Below are positions 1 through 6,030 of a stretch of DNA of 19,236 nt, in pieces (position 1 is the first letter of the stretch; every line of letters begins with the position of its first letter). The stretch is taken from NCBI GenBank assembly GCA_910587335.1, contig CAJUMG010000003.1, positions 1 through 19,236 on the forward strand, in the 5' to 3' direction. The notes beneath the pieces were generated by a model that saw only the letters and a program-made list of their open reading frames with translations, had not been told where the DNA came from and made no database searches. The DNA is from an uncultured Oscillospiraceae bacterium (GTDB taxonomy: Bacteria > Bacillota > Clostridia > Oscillospirales > Ruminococcaceae). Position numbers and translations under genes: made by a program.

Positions 1-382
1 GATCCTTGAAAGCGTGATCCAGCACCTCCAGCGCGTCGGGACGGCGAGGGTCCACACTGGCAAAGCCGATAAAGCGGTCCGGGGCGAAATCCACCAGCTG
101 TTTAATCTGGTCGTTGGAGACGATCCAGCCGCCGTGGGTGGTGGTCAGGTCCAGAGGCAGCAGCACCAGCCGGTCGATGCCAAAGGAATCCATCTGGGTA
201 AAGGTCACTTCCTCAGACCCGTGGTCGAAGCTATTGCCGCCGGAGGGCTTACCGGTCATGGCGATGGGGCTGTGATCCTGCTCGACCTTTTTCTGAAATA
301 CTCGGGTGCGAAATTCCCGCTCCTCCGGGTCTTGAGATATAAGGCTGTATCCGGTGGGATGAACATGTACATCAATTACCAT
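1..382 (-). CDS. Amidohydrolase-family (Amidohydro_2) protein, partial, paralogue B
   Basis: This is the N-terminal 127 codons of a gene that runs off the left edge, so its C-terminal half is not visible. It starts at an ATG at 382 with a GGAG-type ribosome site about 9 bases upstream. The protein opens with MVIDVHVHP, whose H6-x-H8 pair is the usual strand-1 metal site of the amidohydrolase TIM barrel (COG2159/PF04909 type). It is a close paralogue of the complete gene at 840-1739: from the GIDRLVLLPLDL segment to the window edge nearly every residue is shared, while residues 10-60 differ more. It lies 26 bases after the YjbQ-type gene and is probably last or near last in the operon. In this superfamily, hydrolysis or decarboxylation of a small carboxylate or lactone is typical. 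The substrate cannot be told from sequence. Confidence 0.85.
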   Translation of the reverse strand, partial: MVIDVHVHPTGYSLISQDPEEREFRTRVFQKKVEQDHSPIAMTGKPSGGNSFDHGSEEVTFTQMDSFGIDRLVLLPLDLTTTHGGWIVSNDQIKQLVDFAPDRFIGFASVDPRRPDALEVLDHAFKD

Positions 383-408
383 TTGTATAATCTCCTTTAT
401 ATATTAAC

Positions 409-837
409 TTATTCGCCCATAACGGTGATATAGACCTTGCGGCGTTGGATCCCGTCGAACTCTCCGAAGTACACATCCTGGGCGTTGCCGCAGACCACAT
501 GCCCGTCCACAATCGGGAAGACCGCGTGGTTGCCGCATAGCATCGACTTTAGGTGCCCCGGCGCGTTACAGCCAATCGCCCCGTAGGACGGCAGGAAGTG
601 GTTGTGGTTGTAGGAAGCGAAGGTGGGGACCAGCTCCTCCAGCTTCTTCTCGATGTCCACCTCTAGGCAGGCGAGGCTTTCGTTGACCAATATCCCGGTG
701 GTGGTGTGGGCGGTGATCGCGTATACCACGCCGTTTTTGACCCCCGATTCCTCCACCGCTTTTAAGATATCTTTCGTAATTCGGATCAGCTCGAACTCCT
801 TTTTGCTGATCAGCTCGATGGTTGTGGTTTTGACCAT
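409..837 (-). CDS. YjbQ/UPF0047 family protein
   Basis: A 142-residue protein of the YjbQ family (PF01894), about the normal length. The start at 837 is preferred over an in-frame ATG at 864 because GGAGGG lies 9 bases upstream of it, and 864 would overlap the preceding gene. Family features are AHTTTG (H44), VNESL, an HNHFLPS stretch near residue 80, GHLKSMLCG (H95) and the C-terminal GEFDG...R.V.IT strand. E. coli YjbQ has a reported weak thiamine-phosphate synthase activity, and databases carry that name, but the physiological role is unsettled. The gene begins 2 bases after the stop of the complete amidohydrolase and is followed 26 bases later by the second one. This tight spacing implies co-translation and a role in the same pathway, perhaps as a lyase or phosphate-handling enzyme (inference). 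Confidence 0.9.
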   Translation of the reverse strand: MVKTTTIELISKKEFELIRITKDILKAVEESGVKNGVVYAITAHTTTGILVNESLACLEVDIEKKLEELVPTFASYNHNHFLPSYGAIGCNAPGHLKSMLCGNHAVFPIVDGHVVCGNAQDVYFGEFDGIQRRKVYITVMGE

Positions 838-839
838 GA

Positions 840-1739
840 TTATTTTCCCTCCATTCCCAGCCATTTCATCGCGTTCCCGCCCATCAGCTTGGCTCGGGTG
901 TCCGCGCGCATCTCCAGCTTTTCGATTCCCTGCGTATGGTTGCGGGGATTGTTGGAGCCGTACAGCACCTTATCCGCAAAGTTGTGCTCGAACCAGGTGG
1001 GGCCCCATTCCCGAGTGAAAATGTGACGGAAGAAAACCTCCGGCGAGTCCACCGGCACGATGGACGTATCGGTATAAACATTGGGGTATTTTAGGCAGAG
1101 CATAGCGGTTTCGGTGGCCCAGGGCCAGCCGAAATGGGCCAGGCAGATGCGAAGGTCCGGATACTTTACAGCGACCTCCTCAAAATTCACCGGGCGGGCA
1201 TATTTTATGAGACAGTCCGGCTCCCAGGACATACCGGCGTGGAACATAATCGGCTTATTGTACTCCAGGCACTTTTTGTAGATGGGGTCCATCATGGGGT
1301 CAGCCGGGTAAAACGCCTGCTTGGAGGGGTTGAGCTTTAGGCCGGACAGCTTCTGATCCTTGAAAGCGTGATCCAGCACCTCCAGCGCGTCGGGACGGCG
1401 AGGGTCCACGCTGGCAAAGCCGATGAAGCGGTCCGGCGCCGCCTGGACGATCTGTTCGATTTCGTCGTTAGAGACGATCCAGCCGCCGTGGGTAGTGGTC
1501 AGGTCCAGAGGCAGCAGCACCAGCCGGTCAATACCCTGATGGTCCATTTTGGTAAAAAGCACATCAAAATTTTTATTGCCGCCGCCGTTGCCGCCGGAGG
1601 GTTTTCCGGTCATGGCGATGGGGGCGGACAAAGCGTCCTTTTGGCGGCGCTGGAACACCCGGTCCCGAAACGCACGGGATTCCGGATCCTGCGCCACCTG
1701 GGGATATCCGTTGGGGTGAACATGCACGTCAATTACCAT
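840..1739 (-). CDS. Amidohydrolase-family (Amidohydro_2) protein, complete, paralogue A
   Basis: A 299-residue TIM-barrel metal-dependent hydrolase or decarboxylase of the COG2159/PF04909 type. Visible metal-site elements are H6-x-H8 in DVHVHP, H167 in IMFHAGM and H202 in LAHFGWP. The strand-8 motif, normally FGSDYP with a catalytic Asp, reads YGSNNPR here, so the Asp is replaced by N263. A Gly/Asn-rich insert (residues 44-56) follows MTGKPSGG. The ATG at 1739 has a GGAG site about 11 bases upstream. It lies 60 bases after the PfkB kinase and 2 bases before the YjbQ-type gene, in one operon. A cytoplasmic enzyme is likely, since no signal peptide or membrane segment is seen. Substrate unknown. 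Given the kinase neighbour, a sugar acid, lactone or glycation product is plausible (inference). Confidence 0.9.
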   Translation of the reverse strand: MVIDVHVHPNGYPQVAQDPESRAFRDRVFQRRQKDALSAPIAMTGKPSGGNGGGNKNFDVLFTKMDHQGIDRLVLLPLDLTTTHGGWIVSNDEIEQIVQAAPDRFIGFASVDPRRPDALEVLDHAFKDQKLSGLKLNPSKQAFYPADPMMDPIYKKCLEYNKPIMFHAGMSWEPDCLIKYARPVNFEEVAVKYPDLRICLAHFGWPWATETAMLCLKYPNVYTDTSIVPVDSPEVFFRHIFTREWGPTWFEHNFADKVLYGSNNPRNHTQGIEKLEMRADTRAKLMGGNAMKWLGMEGK

Positions 1740-1766
1740 ATGTATAATCGCTCCTTTTTAACACAA

Positions 1767-1800
1767 AATCGGGGATTGCGGCAAAGGCCGCTCGCCGATT
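1767..1800 (-). other. Intra-operon stem-loop between kinase and amidohydrolase
   Basis: Read on the minus strand, a hairpin with outer arms AATCGG/CCGATT and inner arms GCGGC/GCCGC, separated by a small internal loop, is followed by TTTTG. It overlaps the kinase stop codon and ends before the amidohydrolase ribosome site. It could be a weak attenuator or an mRNA-stability element that sets a different level for the downstream genes. The U-tract is too short to call it a real terminator. Confidence 0.4.
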
Positions 1801-2593
1801 AGTACGGATCGAACATGGCGACGATTTTGGCCGACAGGTCCGCCCCTTCCTTTTGACATTCGGGAATGGACTTACCGGTCATGATGCCGTGCATAAAGCC
1901 CGCTAGGAAAGAATCGCCCGCGCCGACGGTGTTGACCACCTTTTCCGCCGGGGTGATGCCCGCGCTGTAAAATTCCTTGCCGTCGTACACCAAGGAGCCG
2001 TCCTCCCCAAAGGTGGCGACCACCAGGGTGGGACCCAGGCTCTGATATTTTTTCATCAGCTCCTTTACATGCTCATCCCGCTGTGGGTAAGACATAAAGG
2101 CATAGTCAATATTTTTCAAAAGGGTTTCGGTCTCGTCATGCCGCTCATAGGAGGTGGACAGATCAAAGATAATTTTGCACCCAGCCTCCTGCAATTCGGC
2201 CAAATACGGGTACAGCACCTTAGAAAACTCGGTATGAACATAGTCGTAGCCCTTTAAAAATTCCACATCCTCCCGGGTTAGTTCCCAGTCGTCCATTACG
2301 CCGGGGATATTTTTTACATGTACCCGATCATTGTTCTCGGTCATTTCCATAATCATAAACGAGGTTTCGCCAGGCAGTACATGCAGGTGGGAGGAGTCCA
2401 CCCCATACTTTTTCAAAACCTCGAACATTTCCTCACCGTACTTGTCGGGGCCGACCGCGCTGACCACGGCGCACTCCACGCCCATCTTGGCCAGATTGAC
2501 CAGCGAGTCAAAGCCGTTGCCCGCAGGGTAGTGGCGGTTATCCAGGTTGGCGTAGTTATCCACGCAGGTAAAACCAGCGGTTGCAATTCTCAT
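1799..2593 (-). CDS. PfkB-family carbohydrate kinase, FrlD-like
   Basis: A 264-residue ribokinase/PfkB-family sugar kinase that uses ATP to phosphorylate a sugar or sugar derivative. The family signature NTVGAGDSF ends at residue 229; D227 is the expected catalytic base and GAG forms the anion hole. The N-terminal part (CVDNY...AGNGFDSLVNLAKMG) and the DYAFMSYPQRDE region resemble fructoselysine 6-kinase FrlD more than ribokinase or fructokinase. The first Gly of the usual GGN substrate motif is Ala here (AGN). The ATG at 2593 has AGGAGG about 7 bases upstream. It is the first gene of a minus-strand operon with two amidohydrolases and a YjbQ-like protein. No deglycase (FrlB) or transporter is visible, so fructoselysine is only one candidate substrate. 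Confidence 0.88.
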   Translation of the reverse strand: MRIATAGFTCVDNYANLDNRHYPAGNGFDSLVNLAKMGVECAVVSAVGPDKYGEEMFEVLKKYGVDSSHLHVLPGETSFMIMEMTENNDRVHVKNIPGVMDDWELTREDVEFLKGYDYVHTEFSKVLYPYLAELQEAGCKIIFDLSTSYERHDETETLLKNIDYAFMSYPQRDEHVKELMKKYQSLGPTLVVATFGEDGSLVYDGKEFYSAGITPAEKVVNTVGAGDSFLAGFMHGIMTGKSIPECQKEGADLSAKIVAMFDPY

Positions 2594-2649
2594 CGTTTTC
2601 CCTCCTGTTTTTATTCTGCCTAATTTTTGGAAAATCAGGCTCTATGTCC

Positions 2650-2678
2650 ATCTTATTATAGGAAAAATCGGCTGTCAA
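2650..2678 (-). promoter_or_regulatory. Candidate sigma-A promoter of the kinase/amidohydrolase operon
   Basis: On the minus strand a perfect TTGACA (-35, 2678-2673) is followed after 17 bases by TAAGAT (-10, 2655-2650). A TATAAT also occurs 12 bases from the -35, too close for normal use. The start would lie about 50 bases before the kinase ATG. Confidence 0.5.
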
Positions 2679-2748
2679 TTATGGAAACAGCACAAAGAAT
2701 TTTGTTTATTTTATCAAGTTTATACGATGTGTTTTTGACCTTCTGCAA

Positions 2749-2783
2749 AATCCTGTTATGGGTTTGGAACCATTTACAGGATT
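2749..2783. promoter_or_regulatory. Dyad upstream of the kinase operon promoter (possible operator)
   Basis: AATCCTGT and ACAGGATT form a perfect 8-bp inverted repeat, extended inward by ATGG/CCAT, about 70 bases upstream of the candidate -35. It has only a 4-T tail on the minus strand, so a regulator-binding site is as likely as a terminator. A second palindrome, TTTTGGGTCCCAAAA, sits at 2816-2830. No regulator gene is in view for this operon. Confidence 0.3.
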
Positions 2784-2863
2784 GGTTCTGAAAAACGAGA
2801 GAGCAGGAAAAAATTTTTTGGGTCCCAAAACCGGACAGAAAGCCGGCCAAAATCTTTATAAAC

Positions 2864-2898
2864 AAAAAAACCGGCAGCCGATTGGTTTCGGCCACCGG
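2864..2898 (-). terminator. Rho-independent terminator after the cyclophilin gene
   Basis: On the minus strand an 11-bp stem (CCGGTGGCCGA / TCGGCTGCCGG, two G-U pairs) with loop AACCAA is followed directly by seven T. It lies 55 bases after the cyclophilin stop codon. Together with the promoter and dyads listed, it accounts for the 360-base gene-free stretch 2594-2953. Confidence 0.85.
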
Positions 2899-2953
2899 GA
2901 TCATACATTTTTAAAAGGGCTTTTTTGCCGGACCTACAGCCCGGCGGGTCGGT

Positions 2954-3655
2954 TTAACCCTGGGCGGTGTAGCTTTCCACCGTCACCGAAAGGATGGTGA
3001 CCTCTTCCAACGGACGGTCATCCTCATCGGTGGAAAGGGCGGCGATGGCGTCCACCACCTCCATACCCTCAAACACCTGCCCGAATACGGTGTGCTTGCC
3101 GTCCAGCCAGGGTGTTCCGCCCTCCGCCTTGTATTTGGCGATTGCCCGGCTGTCTGTCTTAGCGCTTTTCAGGGCCTGTTCCTGCTCCGGCGCCAGCCCG
3201 CTGGCCTGGACGATAAAAAACTGACTTCCGTTGGTATTGGACCCGGAATTGGCCATGGACAGCGCGCCGCGGAAGTTGAAAAGCTGGTCGGAAAACTCAT
3301 CCTTAAAGTAGCCCCGATTGCCCGCAACGTCGGTATAGATGCTTTTGCCGCCCCGGCCGGTTCCGGTAGGGTCTCCGCCTTGAATCATAAAGTCCGCCAT
3401 AACCCGGTGAAAGCAAACGCCGTCATAGTATCCCTCTTTTGCCAGGGTGAGAAAGTTTTCCACCGCCAGCGGCGCCTGTTCGGGGAAAAAGCGCAGCTTA
3501 ATGGTCCCCAAAGAGGTTTCCATCACAGCGATCTGCTCCCCATCCTGAAGGTCGGTCTCTTGCAGCAGCGGTTCAGAAGAGGTCTTCCCACATCCGGGCA
3601 GAATACAAAGCAACATAAAAAGGCCGGTTAAAAACGCACAGGTGATTTTTTTCAT
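2954..3655 (-). CDS. Cyclophilin-type peptidyl-prolyl cis-trans isomerase, lipoprotein
   Basis: A 233-residue secreted foldase that catalyses cis-trans isomerisation of Xaa-Pro bonds. The N-terminus is a lipoprotein signal: MKK, a hydrophobic stretch, then the lipobox LPGC with C22 as the lipid-attached residue, so it acts on the outer face of the membrane. The cyclophilin domain runs from about residue 43 with the family core FHRVMADFMIQGGDP, GTGRGGKS, FNFRGALSMAN and NGSQFFI. An insertion (about residues 155-180) precedes HTVFGQVFEGM, as in other bacterial lipoprotein cyclophilins. The ATG at 3655 has GGGAGGA about 6 bases upstream. It lies 19 bases downstream of the ABC ATPase gene and is probably co-transcribed with it. 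A strong terminator follows. Confidence 0.93.
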   Translation of the reverse strand: MKKITCAFLTGLFMLLCILPGCGKTSSEPLLQETDLQDGEQIAVMETSLGTIKLRFFPEQAPLAVENFLTLAKEGYYDGVCFHRVMADFMIQGGDPTGTGRGGKSIYTDVAGNRGYFKDEFSDQLFNFRGALSMANSGSNTNGSQFFIVQASGLAPEQEQALKSAKTDSRAIAKYKAEGGTPWLDGKHTVFGQVFEGMEVVDAIAALSTDEDDRPLEEVTILSVTVESYTAQG

Positions 3656-3674
3656 AAAAGTCCTCCCTTAGATG

Positions 3675-4361
3675 TTACGACCCGCCGCCCTCCGGCAAAA
3701 TGGTACCATCCTGAATATGGATGGTACGGGGAGCCGTTTGGGCAACAGCCGGATCGTGGGTAATTAAAATCAGGGTACGCCCCTGCCGCCATAAAGAGGT
3801 GAGGATCTCCATAATCTGCTGGCCGGAGGTGGAATCCAGATTGCCGGTTGGCTCGTCCGCCAGCAACACCGGCGGCGCGCCGGCGACCGCCCGTGCGATA
3901 GCGACCCGCTGCTGCTGCCCGCCGGAAAGCTGGCTTGGCTTATGGTGGGTCCGTTGGGACAAACCCACCTGCTCCAGCGCGCGGACCGCCAGTGCCCGGC
4001 GGCGCAGACGGGGAATTCCCCGATACATCAGCGGCAGCTCCACATTTTCCAGCGCGCTCAGGCCGGGAATGAGATGAAAGCTTTGAAAAACAAAGCCAAT
4101 CTGCCGGTTGCGAATGGCGGAAAGCTGCCGGTCGCTCAGGCTGGAAACCGGCTCCCCATCCAACAGGTATTCCCCTTGTGTGGGGGTATCCAGGCAGCCA
4201 AGCAGGTTCATCAGGGTGGATTTTCCGGAGCCGGATTGGCCGATAATGGTCACAAATTCCCCTCGTTCCACCGAAAGGCTTAAGTTTTTTAAGGCGCTGA
4301 CCTGCGCCTCTCCCTCACCATAGATTTTCGAAACATTGGTCAGCTGAATAAAAGGTTCCAT
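3675..4361 (-). CDS. ABC transporter ATP-binding protein, MacB/LolD type
   Basis: A 228-residue ATPase of the MacB/LolD/FtsE-like class. It carries Walker A GQSGSGKST (41-49), Q-loop Q93, signature LSGGQQQR (145-152), Walker B VLLADEPTGNLD with E170, and switch His H202 in ITHD. The start at 4361 (MEPFIQL) is chosen because the reading frame further upstream runs through the tRNA-Glu gene and its terminator, and 228 residues is the usual length. The ribosome site is weak (AAAGGA about 13 bases upstream). This class normally works with a FtsX/MacB-type permease for lipoproteins, peptides or cell-wall control, but no permease is adjacent; the next gene is the cyclophilin lipoprotein. I see no clear promoter, so read-through from the tRNA unit is possible. 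Confidence 0.92.
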   Translation of the reverse strand: MEPFIQLTNVSKIYGEGEAQVSALKNLSLSVERGEFVTIIGQSGSGKSTLMNLLGCLDTPTQGEYLLDGEPVSSLSDRQLSAIRNRQIGFVFQSFHLIPGLSALENVELPLMYRGIPRLRRRALAVRALEQVGLSQRTHHKPSQLSGGQQQRVAIARAVAGAPPVLLADEPTGNLDSTSGQQIMEILTSLWRQGRTLILITHDPAVAQTAPRTIHIQDGTILPEGGGS

Positions 4362-4433
4362 ATACAAAATCCCGTCCTTTGGCAAACTCCTTAACAGTAT
4401 GCCCCAAAGGCGACGGTTTTTGCGGCCTGGAAC

Positions 4434-4467
4434 AAAAAAAGACGAAATCAAAAGGATTTCGTCTTTT
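4434..4467 (-). terminator. Rho-independent terminator of the tRNA-Met/tRNA-Glu unit
   Basis: On the minus strand GACGAAATC pairs perfectly with GATTTCGTC, extended by flanking A-T pairs, loop CTTTT, and is followed by a run of T. It starts right after the CCA end of tRNA-Glu. Confidence 0.9.
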
Positions 4468-4541
4468 GGTGACCCGTACGAGAATCGAACTCGTGTTACA
4501 GCCGTGAAAGGGCCGTGTCTTAACCGCTTGACCAACGGGCC
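4467..4541 (-). tRNA. tRNA-Glu (anticodon TTC)
   Basis: On the minus strand a full cloverleaf can be folded: acceptor GGCCCGT/ACGGGTC (one G-U), D-arm with GTC/GAC, anticodon arm with loop CTTTCAC giving TTC, and T-arm ACGAG/CTCGT around TTCGATT. Discriminator A and an encoded CCA (4469-4467) end the gene. It is the second gene of a two-tRNA unit, 40 bases after tRNA-Met. Confidence 0.95.
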
Positions 4542-4581
4542 GATTTATATTCAGTCCCACCAAAAGCAGGACAAAATAGCT

Positions 4582-4658
4582 TGGTAGCGGTAGGTGGATT
4601 TGAACCGCCGACACTGCGGGTATGAACCGCATGCTCTAGCCAACTGAGCTATACCGCC
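4582..4658 (-). tRNA. tRNA-Met, elongator type (anticodon CAT)
   Basis: On the minus strand the cloverleaf has acceptor GGCGGTA/TACCGCT with a terminal G-U, D-loop AGTTGGCTA, anticodon arm TGCGG-TTCATAC-CCGCA, T-arm with TTCAAAT, discriminator A and encoded CCA. The G-U first pair and G-rich acceptor match clostridial elongator tRNA-Met rather than initiator tRNA (which lacks the 1-72 pair). A tRNA-Ile with a lysidine-modified CAT anticodon is less likely but cannot be fully excluded. Confidence 0.93.
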
Positions 4659-4690
4659 ACATTTTATTCACCTTATATCAGGCGAAGATT

Positions 4691-4719
4691 ATTATACCCA
4701 ATGAAAGCGCTTTTGTCAA
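4691..4719 (-). promoter_or_regulatory. Sigma-A promoter of the tRNA-Met/tRNA-Glu unit, with overlapping cre-like palindrome
   Basis: On the minus strand a perfect TTGACA and a perfect TATAAT are separated by exactly 17 bases, about 33 bases upstream of tRNA-Met. The spacer contains AAAGCGCTTT. Read on the plus strand, TGAAAGCGCTTTTG (4702-4715) fits the core of the CcpA cre consensus. Whether CcpA binds there is not known. Confidence 0.92.
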
Positions 4720-4823
4720 CTGTTTCGGCGATTTTTTTCGGATTTTGCGCTCCTGTGTCCAAAGTATAACGAACAAAATCGCGTTTTCCTCCGCCAAAAG
4801 GATCGGTTTCTGTCCCAAGATCG

Positions 4824-4852
4824 TTGCGGGGCCGACAGTTTTGTTTTATAAT
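4824..4852 (+). promoter_or_regulatory. Promoter of the flavodoxin-like gene
   Basis: TTGCGG, 17 bases, then a perfect TATAAT at 4847-4852, about 32 bases before the ATG. It is divergent from the tRNA promoter. Confidence 0.65.
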
Positions 4853-4883
4853 GGGATATGAGTCTTTAGGAGGCGAAGTTTTT

Positions 4884-5330
4884 ATGAAAATTTTGATTTT
4901 GTACGCTTCCACCCATCACGGCAACACCAAAAAGGTAGTAGAGGCGCTGGCGGAGCGCTTTCACACCGGCCTTATCGACCTGATGAACGATCCTGTTCCC
5001 GATTTGGCCAGTTACGATTTGCTTGGCTTTGCCTCCGGGATTTATTTCGGTTCCTTTCACAAAAAGATTCTAAAGCTGATCGAACAATCAGAGCGGCTAT
5101 CCGGCAAAAAGGTTTTTCTTTTAAGCACCTGCGGCATTGGATACAAAGATTATGCAGGCGGCATAAAAAGGCAATTGGCGTCTAAAGGGGCCGATGTTTT
5201 AGGCAGCTTTCAGTGCAGAGGGTACGACACCTTTGGTCTGTGGGGAAAAATCGGCGGCATTGCCAAAAACCATCCGAACCAAAAGGACAGGGAAAACGCT
5301 GTCCGATTTCTGGAAAAAATCATCCGATAG
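4884..5330 (+). CDS. Flavodoxin-fold protein
   Basis: A 148-residue flavodoxin-domain protein likely to bind FMN and act as a low-potential electron carrier or small NAD(P)H/quinone-type reductase in the cytoplasm. The N-terminal strand and phosphate loop read ILYASTHHGNTKKV, matching the T/S-x-T-G-N-T FMN phosphate loop with His in place of the second Thr. Further flavodoxin elements are DLLGFASGIYFGSFH (about residues 48-62) and KKVFLLSTCGIGYKDY (about 75-95). The ATG at 4884 is chosen because TTAGGAGG lies about 9 bases upstream and the family start (KILILYAS) matches. The gene has its own promoter and converges on the GtrA-family gene with only 12 bases between stops. Partner unknown. Confidence 0.88.
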   Translation: MKILILYASTHHGNTKKVVEALAERFHTGLIDLMNDPVPDLASYDLLGFASGIYFGSFHKKILKLIEQSERLSGKKVFLLSTCGIGYKDYAGGIKRQLASKGADVLGSFQCRGYDTFGLWGKIGGIAKNHPNQKDRENAVRFLEKIIR

Positions 5331-5342
5331 GGCAGGTAGAAT

Positions 5343-5774
5343 CTATTGTTCCGCGCCCTTTCCCTTTTTAAAAATAAACAATTTGCTAAACAGATAATTG
5401 AGAATAATCACCAGAACATTTGCCAAAATTTTAATCAGCTTATCCGGCCAGCCCAGAATCGAGACACACAAGAACATAATCCCCAGATCGACGGCGCCGG
5501 AAAACAGCCGGCAGGCAAAAAAGGAGCCCATCTCTTTAAACAGCGCGCCGGCGCCGGAGGCAGTACTTTGGAACACCCAGACCCGATTGGTAAAATAGGC
5601 GAACAGCACCGACAGCACCCAGGCTATGGCTGTGCTGACCAGGTAGTCGATATGGCCTAAATCGGTCAGGACAAAGTAGCTGAAGATATTGACCAATGTA
5701 GTCAATCCGCCAAAGACCAGATACAAAATCATCTCCCGGTATTTTTGAAACAGAACCATTACTTTTTGAATCAT
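5343..5774 (-). CDS. GtrA-family membrane protein
   Basis: A 143-residue protein of the GtrA family (PF04138) with four predicted membrane segments (roughly residues 16-36, 45-65, 80-103 and 108-128) and a basic C-terminus (FIFKKGKG). Diagnostic elements are YLVFGGLTTLVNIFSYF at the start, FAYFTNRVWVF in the middle and NYLFSKLFIFK at the end. Family members are thought to flip undecaprenyl-phosphate-linked sugars or otherwise help in cell-surface polysaccharide synthesis. The ATG at 5774 has a GGAG site 7 bases upstream. No glycosyltransferase is adjacent, so the pathway is unknown. The gene has its own promoter and a leader with two hairpins. Confidence 0.92.
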   Translation of the reverse strand: MIQKVMVLFQKYREMILYLVFGGLTTLVNIFSYFVLTDLGHIDYLVSTAIAWVLSVLFAYFTNRVWVFQSTASGAGALFKEMGSFFACRLFSGAVDLGIMFLCVSILGWPDKLIKILANVLVIILNYLFSKLFIFKKGKGAEQ

Positions 5775-5795
5775 TTTCTCGCTCCTTTGTCCAAT

Positions 5796-5850
5796 AAAAA
5801 GGTCTTTGCCAAAAGACAGGTCCGTTTGGGGACCCAAAGGCCCCACGGAC
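5796..5850 (-). promoter_or_regulatory. Structured leader of the GtrA-family gene with terminator-like hairpin
   Basis: Between promoter and ribosome site the minus-strand RNA can form a 5' hairpin (5850-5820: GTCCGTGGGG with CCCCAAACGGAC). A second hairpin follows (5817-5802: GTCTTT-TGGC-AAAGAC) and then TTTTT. GGTCC (5835-5831) could pair instead with GGACC (5823-5819), giving a possible alternative fold. This layout resembles transcription attenuation, but I do not recognise a known riboswitch class. Confidence 0.4.
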
Positions 5851-5875
5851 GCTTTTTTCTGGCAGATTTGTTTTC

Positions 5876-5904
5876 AAGATAGCACAAAAGCGGGCTTTTG
5901 TCAT
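5876..5904 (-). promoter_or_regulatory. Candidate promoter of the GtrA-family gene
   Basis: On the minus strand ATGACA (5 of 6 to consensus), 17 bases, then TATCTT (4 of 6). It implies an RNA leader of about 95 bases. Confidence 0.55.
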
Positions 5905-6030
5905 CTATTTTTCTTCCGAATTTTTGGTAATTTTATTTGCCTGCAAAATCCCTCGGTTTTACGGGCGGCTTTTAGCGGACGGCGGGAATGATGCTTTATT
6001 TTACCCAAACGGCAGAAAGGCGGGGTCGGA

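Noticed and set aside
14..433. Paired plus-strand frames at 14-433 and 1368-1802 with similar products
   Set aside because: They are antisense shadows of the two amidohydrolase paralogues; their similarity only reflects that duplication.
2681..2695. A possible CcpA cre site near the kinase promoter
   Set aside because: ATGGAAACAGCACAA lacks the central CG of cre, so the match is too weak.
3092..3631. A 179-codon plus-strand frame opposite the cyclophilin gene
   Set aside because: The minus strand encodes a clear cyclophilin; the plus frame has no recognisable domain and no ribosome site.
4362..4535. An in-frame N-terminal extension of the ABC ATPase, starting at 4535
   Set aside because: It reads through tRNA-Glu and its terminator, and the family start is at MEPFIQL (4361).
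4841..4883. A start of the flavodoxin-like protein upstream of 4884
   Set aside because: The frame is open, but this stretch contains the -10 element and the ribosome site; the protein begins at MKILILYAS.
5536..5904. A 122-codon minus-strand frame over the gtrA leader and start
   Set aside because: It overlaps the well-supported GtrA frame and its leader, with no domain.
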